NCBI GenBank assembly: GCA_033002965.1
Contig: JAURVB010013496.1
Span: 62,001 to 126,000 of the forward strand
Reading direction: 5' to 3'
DNA: 64,000 bases
Source: Piper betle
Lineage: Eukaryota > Streptophyta > Magnoliopsida > Piperales > Piperaceae
Shown: positions 13,778-24,187 of the stretch, one piece after another
Position numbering within the stretch: the first letter of the stretch is position 1
How the letters are laid out: every line of letters starts with the position of its first letter
Position numbers and translations under genes: made by a program
Notes under the pieces: generated by a model
Databases searched by the model: none
Told to the model about the DNA's origin: nothing
Seen by the model: the letters and a program-made list of their open reading frames with translations, nothing else

Positions 13778-16150
13778 TCAGCGCTCTGTTGAAGCATCAG
13801 CAGCAGGGCTTGGAACTACAATATTCTGAGACTCCATCTCAAGAAGCTTCTGATGTTCATTGTCAGCATCTCTCTTCCGCTGATTGAGCTTTCTGAGGCT
13901 TGCTCGTTCACTGCTGATATAAGACTCCAAGCATACATACCAGCAATCCAATTGTTCCAAAAATGTGGAGTGTTTGTCTCAAATCGTGAAATTTATTGTG
14001 ACAGTTAACAGCTTGTTGACAATACCAAGAACTGTAAAACCAATTGCCAAACCAAATAAACGTGACGGGATTACAGGAACAACCACTGCAAGAGCGTGCC
14101 AATCTGACTCTTCTTGAATTTCATGTTTTATCTTCTTCAGCTCTCCCATTCTAAGCAGCTCCAGGGGAACGGGAAATGGGCCTCTAGGTTGTTGTAAAGC
14201 ACAAGTCCCCATGTGTTAAGGACCTATCGTCATTACCACATGCTTTATGCATACAAAATCAATGGACCTACTCGTCAGAGAAGCCAAAGCCCAAATGTAA
14301 GCAGTCAAAGTAAATTGGCAATCTCTGAGGACATAAAGGACAGTGCCACCAAATATTGTGGCAAGAGAAACTCAAGTTTCAAGGGATGGCCATGGTTGCT
14401 TTAAGAAAAGAGTCTCACCTACGGCAACGAACACTAGAACTATAGATCGAAAAACTATGAAAGTATCCACACTTGCATGGAGAAGGAGCTCCCTGTTGGT
14501 GAAAAGGAACAGGTAGAATATGATAGCAGCTGGTAAAAATTTCCCAAGGTCTTCAGATCAGGCGGATCATGTAACCAATAGCTTGAACCATTCACATAAC
14601 AAGACACCCAATGCACTAATAAAGTATTGTGAGGCAGTTAATGCCCCTGGATACGGAAATTTCATGACTGCCCATTTGTTGATTATAGACAAGGAGATGC
14701 AGCAATGCAGTATCCAGCCGCTATTCCGTAAATTGAAGCTTGTTGAAGCAAGTTCTTGCAAACATCAGACCAGACTGATAGGACTGATACATGAGGTGTT
14801 GCTTCTGCCTCACCTTTGGTTTTCTCCATATCAGTGCTGATCTGTTTGAAGAACAGCAATTATTCCCGCAGGAAATAAAAAAGAACATTTTTAATTAGAA
14901 CATAATCAATAAAACATGCAAATTATAATGAACAAAGTTGCAGAATGATGTTTTGCAGCACCACTATCAAACAATCTGATGGATACAAATGGACTCATAT
15001 AGGGCACATGCTATTCGCCCAAAATAAGAACTGATTTCACAAGCAGATGTGCAATACTAATGGAAACAGATGCACACCAAATGAACTAAGGAAAACCAAA
15101 ATGAATTTTCAGAAACCCACAGAAAATATTGTTGATAATAAAAAATGAATTTTGACTTGCGGGCAAGGACTCAATTTGCTATGACATCTACCTTCATAGT
15201 TAGATTATATCTTCCTAATTGTAAATTCAAACTTGCTTTCAGATGCAACGACATTGATCCACATTCGTTCGATCAACCTCCTGACCCAATCCACAAAATA
15301 AAATACAAAATCGGGATCGATCTCCGCTCATTTTGTTTAGCGAGCTCAAACGGCAGCTTGTGCATCTTCATCAGCATCTCTACTTGCTACTACTCTAATC
15401 AGAGTTACACGCAAACTTTTAATTTACCGATTTCCATCATATGATTTCAGATATTGCATTCTTTTTTATAATGGTGTTCTCTATCTTACTGTTCCAATCA
15501 AAATATAAATTTTATGCTGATTAAATATTCTTTTTTATATCAAACAGTACACTTCTAGCGGTGCTATAGGATACAACAAACAAACACAGAGCATCACCCA
15601 CTCAGAATACAAACAATAGGATACCACTTGAGCTAATAGATATGTGTAAAATGAGAGCTCTTTCAGATCATTTCTTTAAGTGCAGGAGTTAGAGATGCCC
15701 TATTTTTTGCATTCTGAATAGGTACAAAAATTTGATTTTTAGTAAAGTTGTCTAATTGCAAGTAGCTAAAGTTGGAGCCGGTAATATTTATACAAAATTG
15801 GAGCTACTTGCAATCAGACAACTCCACAACCAGATCAATAGCCAAAACAAAAGCAAGATAGCAACTTTACAATCAATTTGATCATTCACCATAATCTGGA
15901 TTATCCACACCAAATTTTGGCCTGCACAAATGAATTATAGGCTACGAATTTTCCGAACAAATGCTATATAGTATAATATATCCCTGATCAAGAATCTAAC
16001 TCACCTCCGAACTCTGATCAGACGGGAATTGAAGCAAGATCTCGGCGAGTTCGACAATGACGGTAGCAGTGCGACGGCGACGACGACGGCGGCAACGGCG
16101 GATGAGGACGGCAGGCCGTGGCGAACGACGGCGTGGCCGATGCCAAAAAG
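13778..16150 (-). pseudogene. GONST3-like Golgi nucleotide-sugar transporter pseudogene
   Basis: Read on the minus strand from an ATG at 14829, the segment shows consecutive pieces of a GONST3-type (GDP-mannose-transporter-like, drug/metabolite transporter superfamily) protein. These include the N-terminal membrane segment with SIINKWAVMKFPYPGALTA, a KFLPAAIIFYL helix, VDTFIVFRS, FLKQPWPSL, the GLVLYNN region, MGELKKIKHE, GFTVLGIVNKLLTV, GLLVCMLG and a KLLEME tail near the stop at 13778-13780. The pieces lie in different frames. I see frame breaks near 14700, 14570, 14220, 14170 and 13945. Two conserved Trp codons have become TGA (near 14386 and 13978), and about 17 codons are missing before GFTVLG. 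An acceptor-like site (exon from 14841) and a donor-like GTGAGT just below 16005 outline a 5'UTR intron with a GC-rich leader exon at about 16005-16150. This suggests a decayed DNA-level copy rather than a retrocopy. Confidence 0.8.
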
Positions 16151-16159
16151 TGGGAACAG

Positions 16160-16722
16160 AAGACAATGAATGCTTTGTTAATATATTTATTTATAATTTG
16201 AGGTTTATAATAGTTTTTAGCTATATTTAGGATTATTGATATTATTAAGCAAAAGAATTTCATCACTTAGAGACCGACTTTGATTTTATTAATAGATCCG
16301 TATTAAATAATAAAATAAATTGTATAATACTTTATAAATATATTCTAATTTTAAATATAAACTTTAATTGAATGTCGAGATAAATTGCTATAACTTAATA
16401 TATTTATTTTTATTTTTGTTGCATTTTAATGGTTTAAATACACTTTTTTATTAATATAGAAGTGTATGGCACCGGCTTTGTTAAAGAAAATGTCAATTAA
16501 AAAAAGCAGGACAAGTTGATGTTTATTGATTTTGTATGTCTGATAATCAAATTAAACCACGAAGTTTTTTTCTAGCTATAATAATCAAATGAAAACTTTA
16601 AACCAATTCAAATCTGACCTGACATCTCCTTAATTACTTACAAGCCTAACGAAGCAACCAAAGTAGCCTTCAATCAACAACAAAGAAAAGGAAGAAGGAA
16701 AGAAAAAAACAAAAAGGAATGA
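16160..16722. repeat. AT-rich degenerate repeat between two minus-strand genes
   Basis: The stretch at about 16270-16470 resembles those at about 8600-8800 and 21650-21860. All share TAATAA-rich segments, phrases like TAGACTC-TAATTT/AACTTTAA-TA and similar spacing. The remainder is the 3' flank of the SAUR gene. No coding signal is seen. Confidence 0.4.
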
Positions 16723-17259
16723 CTAAAATTCCTTGCTTCCTTTCCCAGTCAAAAACAGCCGCCGACGTGAAAGCCTGCGGGTGATCTGGCCGACACCGCT
16801 GCCGGTGTCGCCGGCGGCGGCGGCGACCTTCATCCGAACGCACTCGAACTCGGCCTCGGGGCAGGGGATGGTGATGCCGCCGGGGTGCTGGAACCCGAAC
16901 TCCTCCTCCGCCTCCCGGAGCAGCTCGCCGAAGAGCGGGTGGTTGAAGTAGATCACCGGCACCAGGTGCCGGTTCCCGCCCCCGCACTCCTTCTTCCCCA
17001 CGTACACCGCCAAGTGGCCCTTAGGCACCGCCGCCTCCTCCGCCTTCGAGTACTCCACCGCCGTCGCCGGTGCTCGCCGGAGGAGCCTGCTCCGGAGCCG
17101 GCGGCCCCAGTCGCAGATTGCGGCGCCCATCGTCTTGCTGCTGCAACGTCGTCGGTTTTGGTCGTAGTCGTCGATCTGGATGTAGCCCGTGGGGCGACGC
17201 CGCCGGCGCCATAGCTGGACGAGCTTCTTACCAAGCTTGAAACCTCTCATGTTCTTCAT
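16723..17259 (-). CDS. SAUR: SAUR auxin-responsive small protein
   Basis: This intronless 178-residue frame begins [20 protein letters not shown], a basic N-terminus found in one SAUR subgroup. The SAUR domain spans about residues 77-142: [13 protein letters not shown], then a short Gly-rich insertion, [36 protein letters not shown] and an acidic segment ending ECVRM. The C-terminal extension of roughly 35 residues is Arg/Gly-rich and not conserved in general. Family knowledge: SAURs are rapidly auxin-induced and promote acid growth by inhibiting PP2C-D phosphatases, which keeps plasma-membrane H+-ATPases active. The coding sequence is far richer in GC than its surroundings, as in many monocot intronless genes. 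The first ATG at 17259 is chosen because MKxMRGFKLG is the usual start of the subgroup; Met4 is the alternative. Confidence 0.92.
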   Translation of the reverse strand: MKNMRGFKLGKKLVQLWRRRRRPTGYIQIDDYDQNRRRCSSKTMGAAICDWGRRLRSRLLRRAPATAVEYSKAEEAAVPKGHLAVYVGKKECGGGNRHLVPVIYFNHPLFGELLREAEEEFGFQHPGGITIPCPEAEFECVRMKVAAAAGDTGSGVGQITRRLSRRRLFLTGKGSKEF

Positions 17260-17446
17260 GGGACGCCCTGTGTGATAACGTAGCTATACGTATATCCCAA
17301 GAACTCGCAAGAGAGCTCAAAAATGCTTGGTGTAGCTCGTCTAGCTAGCTCCACCTCGCAAACTGCTATATCTTGGACTTTAGCTTGCCATATGTTCTGA
17401 TCTTGAGATGGACGAGAGGGTCATCGAGATTGGGGAAGAAGAGGGA

Positions 17447-17454
17447 GTTATATG
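17447..17454 (-). promoter_or_regulatory. Possible TATA box of the SAUR gene
   Basis: On the minus strand this reads CATATAAC, about 190 bases upstream of the ATG, between purine- and pyrimidine-rich stretches. The support is weak and positional only. Confidence 0.3.
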
Positions 17455-17519
17455 GGTGAGAGATGTAATGGTGGTGGTGTACTTGTGGGGAAGTGAGCAG
17501 GAAGATGGAGGTAGCAGGT

Positions 17520-20500
17520 CAAACATGGAAATTAGAACTCTTTCTTTTTTTTCTTAAAAAAACGAGTATTAATTATTGACGTTGACATGGGATCGACGTG
17601 AATACGCGTGTCCAGCTTCTCCATCGCTAAGGCGCGCCAAGCCGATAAATAAACAACTTATCAACAATTATTAGGATATAAAACTAAAATTAGTAAATTA
17701 TTATAGAAGAGAGATAGCCCATTGCGATTTAATGTAAGATAAGATCCTTAAGACATGGCCTTTGATTACAAGAAAGGGTTGAATAACAAGGGTATTTTTG
17801 TCATGCAAAGAATTATGATAATGTGAATTAATTAAATGATATCGGTCAGATTCAACTTTTTTTGATAATTAATATCTATTTGAGCTTATATATGAAATAA
17901 TTCGAAAATAATTAAAGATTTTAATTATTTTTGGACGTTAAGCTTATATATGCCGTGTATCTCGCATTGTTGGTACCAAGTTCTCATAAATGAAGAGGGT
18001 GGCATGACCATACAATACTTGTAGGTTTTAGAGTTTTACTTTGTATGAAAAGATAATTTTAATTAATAATAAACTTAGTGTAATATTTTAATTTTATTTT
18101 TAATACTAAGAAAAAGTTGATTTCAATTCTACAATCCAAATGTACAAAAGGTCTATAAAATAGATTTCTTAGAATAGAAAAAAAAATGAGAGCTAGTTTC
18201 TAAGTTTATAACCATGATTTATACTCTCCAAGGTAGAGTTTGTTTCAAGATAATTTTAAAATCTTATTTTTTTCGTACTACATTATTGAGAAAATATATT
18301 CAAGAAATGTATTAAGCACAATTCTCTAAGGTGTTATATGCTTATTTTTATTTAAATGATAATTTTGAGGATTGTTACTCAAAGTCATTCCTTGTGAAAT
18401 GGAACTCCAATTTTAAGAGTAAAAGCTAGCCAAGAATAAAATGATCTGCTAGCATAAACGAAATGCAGTTGGAACAGTATTAAAATTATGATTAAAGATA
18501 TTTACTTCCACGTGATAAGTGCAATTTTTTTGGTTCTTTTTCAAATGTGATATTATTATAAATTGAAATTGATTATAGAATTATAGTTTTATACGCTAAG
18601 TATTATGATTTGTTTTAAGAAAATTTCACACTTTATGTACTTGTACATATAATCTCCATTTTTCATTGGTGGCAAATAATATAGCTAATGAAAATTAAAG
18701 TTTTCCAAATTTTTTTCTATAAAAATAAGCAAGTACGTTAATCTATTTTACATGCCAGAGAGGATTCAGTTCCTTGATATTCTCAGACTATCAGGGTATA
18801 CATTACTTAATCCATATATATACAACACATTATGGTTGCAGCCAATTGTGTCTTAATAAAAAACTTCTCATATAATAATATTTCCACAACCACTCAAGAA
18901 TTGAAAAGATGGCTAATTGTTATATGCACGAATTCAACAAAGAAATTGACGAAAATGACAAAAGAAGCCGTTGAGAAACATCTGAGCTTGTTCATAGTTA
19001 GGTGATTAACATAATGGTTTTAATAAAAAAACAAGCATAAGAGTTAACTATAATTAATTCCATAAACACATTTATGATTATTGTACATTATATAAAACTA
19101 TAATTCTATGAGCTTGTTATTCACTTTTAAAAAATTATAAATTGGAGAAGGCAAATTTTAACAATTAATTAAGTATATGCTTTTGGGAAAATAATTCATT
19201 CATTACATGGCAGCTGCCGAGCCGGCAGACTGAGGAGGCTGACTAGCAGGTGGAGCCAAGATATTCCAAAGAGGCGTGCTGGTTTGGTTTACACGAGTTT
19301 AAATTTGGTCCACGTGGTTTGGTTTGGAATTGCTTGCATTGGGAAAGAGACACTTTCACTGGTTGGTTCCTTCGTCTTTCATTTCTCGCCTTCATTACCA
19401 TAAATTACTGTAAATAAATAATATTATACAAGTCAAACAATTTAATTCTCTATCAACACACTATTTCAAAGCTTCCGTACACGTACGTTTCTAGACTGGC
19501 ACCGTCCTTTTATTGTGCTTGCTAATCACTATTATTATATATATGTACTTCTACTTTTTGATTCCTTGTTAATTTAATTTCTGTTCATTAATTGTTTTTG
19601 ATTTTAGGGGGCAATTAAAGGTTGGCCTAAAAAAAGCGAAAAAAGTTGGCATGTAATATATTTGACGATTGAATAAAATTTTTATCATGATTTTAATATA
19701 TTTTTTTATGACTAAAATTTTTAAATTGGGGATATTATAAAATTTTAAAATTTATTATGTTATTTTATCTTAAAATAAATCTTAAATATTATTAAATATA
19801 AAATAATAATATTAACTTTATATTCGTAGATAACAAAAAAATTGACAACTCGGTTCTGTCACTTGGTTCATTAACCTTAAATTAAACACAGTGACGACCT
19901 TTTGAATGAAGAAAAATAAAAGCGGTAACGGTTCGGCTTTTGTGGCTGCTTACTTAATTTAACATTGTATTAAAGTTAAACCTACTGAATTAATTAAAGA
20001 TGCACAAGCGATTACTTTTGGAAGAAAAATAAAGTGGTGACGGGTCGAGTTCTAATTCGTAGCGCAAAGTTGATTTTCTTGTTTTTAACCGAGTCAAATG
20101 GTGTCGGCTCGGCTTTCGTGTGACTCAAAATTTGACTCGTATAAACGAGCCAAACTAAATCAAGACTTTTAACATTGCATTTTAAACCACGTTTCTTTTA
20201 TTACAAAGCTATAAAAATGAACTACTTTTCATGACCAAAATATACTTAAATTACTAACCAAGCGGCATTCTTCTTTTAAAATATGTTCTTATTAAAGTTT
20301 ATCAATAGATTATTGAGTGATTACTATTGTTTATGCATTCACATTTTCTAAAAATGAGATAAGTGGGATTAGTACTCACTACAAAAATTTTTTTCTCCAC
20401 TCCTAAAAAAAACAGTGGCGTTGTGAAAAAATAATATAATATTATCTTTATATTCGTAGATAAATATTAATTATCTTTTTTATTTTTTATATATAAAACC

Positions 20501-22811
20501 GTGGATAAACTTTTTACCACAGTACTCTTTGCCATTTTATTTTTCATGGCCCTACTTTTTTCCACAATTTTGTCGTGTATATATTTTAAGTTTAATATAT
20601 ATGCAGTGGAAAAAACATAAATTTTTGTAATGACAATTACAGAAATTATTGATCTTTGATTAGAGATAATTAGCTAATAGAATACCTTTCTGATCACACT
20701 ATCTTGATTAAGTTTGGTAGAATGACTAATTAAGTCATATTAATCCGAATATCAATCCAAATCGAGTAAAATAAGCAAATCAAAACCATCTATAACCAGT
20801 TCTGTTGACTCTGGGTGCGAGTTCAAGACAAGTACGGAGTTCAAGACAAGTACGGAATCTGCTTAAAATGAAAAAGATATTTCTTGAGATTCAAATTCGG
20901 TTCCAGACTTGGTTTATTCGGCAGCAATATTTCTACGCGATTAGTGGCTTACATTGTGGGAAAACGGCACTAATTATTTGAAGAAAGACAATGGGAAACT
21001 TGAAGATTCAACATTTAACAAGTTGAACGTGGACAGAGATTAAACGTTTAACAAGTTCTAGTTGGTATGACATAAGATATTTGCATCAAGCTAAAGTGAA
21101 CAACTTTCCAAATCATTTGTTGGTGTCCAATATTTTTATAAGTGAAGATAGAGCAAAATTTGGTCAGTCTGATGTGCCAACAACTTAGAAGCTCTCTACT
21201 TTATAGTTTAGGTGATTTTGCTTGCGCATACCCCAACGATCCACCATGACTGCCGCAAGAAAATGTCATGTGAACTCAATCCGCCGTTTTTGACCGTCGA
21301 ACATGGATTAAGTATTTCAAATGATGTTCTTTATGGGTTTGTAGGACCAATTCGTACTTTTTTTCAGGACCGAGTGTTTTTATTTTAAACCATTCTCCAG
21401 AAGGTCCAGAACTAAAGTGCTTTTTTTAATAAATAAATACAATTTATTTTATTTTTATTTTTCAAGAACGCCCAGAACTGAAAGGTTGGGTGAGAGGTTA
21501 GACTTGGGATTTGGGAGCCCTTGGGTGGTTGGCCAGTGTGCGGACGATAGGGCTTGAGAATTATTAGGATTTTCTTTGTTGTAATTTTTTGGTGCAGCAA
21601 TAATGTGATATTATTATGACAAGGCAATATGTGTCATGACTGAGACTTACAAATTATATTAAATAAACTTTATCAAACAACGTGATATAATATAATGATT
21701 AGACATCTTAGAAATAGACTCCAACTTTAAATACATACATTAATTAATTGAAGAAATAAATTATAATAATTTATTTTTTAATTTTATTATATTTTGATTA
21801 GTTGAATTTACTACTTCTCATTTCTTTTAATTTAATTTTTTTATTGATAAAAGTAGATTATCGTTTGTTTGGGAAAAAAATGTGGGCTCGAGAAGAAAAA
21901 TATATATTATGAATGTTTGTCCTAAGTTTTTTGAAAACAACTTGTATATATGTATATATGTGGATTCATATATGTCAACTTCGATAAAACAAATGTATGC
22001 ATTTTAACTAGGGTCATATTCTATAGTTACGATTTTACCACCTATGCCAAATTTTCTTGTAAAAAATTTAGTTTAGTTCAGTTGTTAAAATTTGGAACTG
22101 TAGTTAATTTGATTTCAAAATCCTGTTTCCATTTGACACCGAACAATGCAAATATTACCTTGTTGATCAAAAAGACAAAAAAATAATTGACATGAAAACA
22201 AATATATAAAATTTGAGAAAAAAAATTAATAATCAACTTTATCAAAACTTCTTGATAGTATACATTTATTGTTACTCAATGAAAAATTTTATCCATTTAA
22301 TGTATTGTATCTAAATGATCACAAAGTTTCCCAAATGACATCCTAACTGAAAGAGAAAATTCATATTTTTCCTTGTATTTTGAGAAATATTTTTTAAAAA
22401 AAAATCAAACATGGGTAATCACGGTCATGTTATACGCCAAAAATATTAAAATATATATCCTTTTTCGTATAAAGCATATGAAATAGAAGCAAAATGCCTT
22501 TGACCTCATCTCGAGAAGAGGGAAATTCAGGCCTAAGCCCATCATTGCTCTCTGAAATAGATGCAAGCCCAATTTCAAAACCCATCCAAATGCAAGACAG
22601 TGGGCCAAGCCCATTGTTTAAACGAGCCATGCCCGCCTCCTCTACCAAACTCGAGCCGAGTAGTAGCCGAACCATGCGTTCACGAGCCTAAGCCGATTCA
22701 TGATTCGACCAAAACCAACCTAAGCTAGCCGGTCAAGCCATTTTAAAAAGAGTTTTATTAGTTCCCAAATTTGAGGGAGATGATAACGAGAAGGCAACGC
22801 ACAAGCGAGGG
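17520..22811. other. AT-rich intergenic region
   Basis: No gene is recognised. A perfect G-box palindrome CCACGTGG lies near 19310 in a locally GC-richer patch (19200-19380) without a neighbouring gene. A copy of the degenerate AT-rich repeat lies at about 21650-21860. The last 200 bases before the retrotransposon are moderately GC-rich and non-coding. Confidence 0.5.
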
Positions 22812-22816
22812 AGATC

Positions 22817-23325
22817 TGTTGGATGTATACACGTATATAATTGGATAATATGCTGTTATTATTAAGGCATGACCTAAATTAAATTGATCTGTTAAAGTTA
22901 AGGTTAATGGGCCATTAATATTTAATAAAATATATGGAGATATCATATATTTAAGATGAGTATGGATAAATATGTGTAGATATCGTTTTCTTAATCTCTA
23001 ATTTATGATGGGTTAAATTGGAATTATGAAAAATAAGGATAAATACGGTTATAAGGATAAATACGGTTATGGTCCCCGGATTCGCACCGTAGTTTTTCTT
23101 TTCTGGTATCCCATCATCCAGAAACTCTGGTTTTGAAGAACAGGTGCTGAATCTGGAAGATCAAACCAGAAGAAATCAAAGAATTGCTTTACTATTATGG
23201 ATCCAGGTACGCTTCCATTATTAAATTTATTTTCTTGATGATTTGATATGAAGAAGGTTTTATTGATGATGGTTTTATCATCTATATAATTTTGGTTAAA
23301 GTTTAAAGTTTTTGTTGATTCAACA
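22817..23325 (+). repeat. 5' LTR of the copia element
   Basis: It begins TGTTGGATGT and ends TTCAACA. An 18-19-bp direct repeat containing GGATAAATACGGTTAT occurs twice near 23036-23070, overlapping a possible TATA element (TTATAAGG, about 23049). The LTR carries an ATG at 23197 followed after ten bases by a consensus splice donor (AG|GTACGC, GT at 23207-23208). Both are described in the leader-intron entry. Confidence 0.96.
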
Positions 23326-23327
23326 AG

Positions 23328-23339
23328 TGGTATCAGAGC
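23328..23339 (+). other. Primer binding site (initiator Met tRNA)
   Basis: TGGTATCAGAGC starts two bases after the LTR end. It is complementary to the 3' end of plant initiator methionine tRNA, the usual primer of plant copia elements. Confidence 0.95.
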
Positions 23340-23853
23340 AACTTCATATTAAATCATTGAGAATTAATTGATTTATGTTTATTTTATTTTTGGAATGAGT
23401 CAATCATTCAATACTTGTTTGTATGGGAAAATTTTATGGTTCGAATTTACAGTATTCCCTTATTCACCAAAATTGACATGGTTTACAACCAATCTTCTTC
23501 AACTTATTTAGAATACCCTAAATTTTGGATGGTGAATATGGTGATTATGTATTTTACTTTGCCCAAATTTTGCACTGTCAATATCAGTTTATGGGATATT
23601 TTTCCCAAATCAAGGTCCTCTTTTGGTAAAATATCAAATGAGGATAATAAAGTTACAAAAGGTTATAATTTCAGAAATTTCCAAATAAAGATATTTTTAT
23701 AACCTTTTTCAGTTTTATGTTATTTGAGATTATTAAATTCAAAATTATGGTTCAGTTATAATTAATATTTTTAAATTTATTAAGGACTACAATATGCTGC
23801 CAAAGTAGCCTCTTTTGTGGAAATTAATTTATTTTAAAATATTAAGACGGTTG

Positions 23854-24088
23854 TGGGTATATGATTCATGTGAATATTAATCGACCCAAAGGAAGGTTAA
23901 TATTTGACAGAATTATATATTCAATTGCGGTAATAAATATGAGATAATTATCAAGTTTCCATGTGAATAATAAATCGGCCCAAAGGAAGGTTTATTATTT
24001 GACAGGATTTATTATTCATATTTGATTACTGCACTAAGAGTACCACTTACAAATTAATATTTCTGTCCAAAGACTAAATATTAATGTT
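23854..24088 (+). other. Cluster of three leader hairpins with a shared CCAAAG loop core
   Basis: Hairpin 1 (23854-23923) has an apical 12-bp stem (23871-23882 with 23895-23906), a 3x3 internal loop AUG/ACA and an outer 14-bp stem. Hairpin 2 (23927-24032) has an apical 13-bp stem (23964-23976 with 23989-24001), the same AUG/ACA internal loop closed by the same C-G pair, and an outer stem of about 16 bp with one bulge (23927-23942 with 24016-24032). Their 12-nt apical loops are GACCCAAAGGAA and GGCCCAAAGGAA. Hairpin 3 (about 24051-24088) has a 10-bp stem (24053-24062 with 24076-24085) and loop CTGTCCAAAGACT. Stem sequences differ while pairing is kept. A few pairs are G-U. Confidence 0.7.
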
Positions 24089-24187
24089 GTGCTAGGTATC
24101 TGTTGATGGGATTAACCATTATTTGAATTATTAATCTTATTATGTGCATGTTATTTTGTTCTATTTTCAGTTAATCAATCTGCTTCT

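Larger units (their letters stand above)
23207..24170 (+). other. Predicted leader intron from the 5' LTR to just before gag
   Basis: The donor is CCAG|GTACGC in the LTR, and the acceptor is a pyrimidine-rich TTGTTCTATTTTCAG ending at 24170. Splicing joins ATG GAT CCA G to TT AAT CAA TCT GCT TCT, which runs in frame into the gag ATG at 24188 and adds nine residues (MDPVNQSAS). The intron would remove the LTR end, the primer binding site, the hairpin cluster and many upstream ATGs, including one opening a 95-codon frame at 23415. The donor GT is also intact in the 3' LTR. The sites are visible; that splicing occurs is inferred. Confidence 0.6.
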
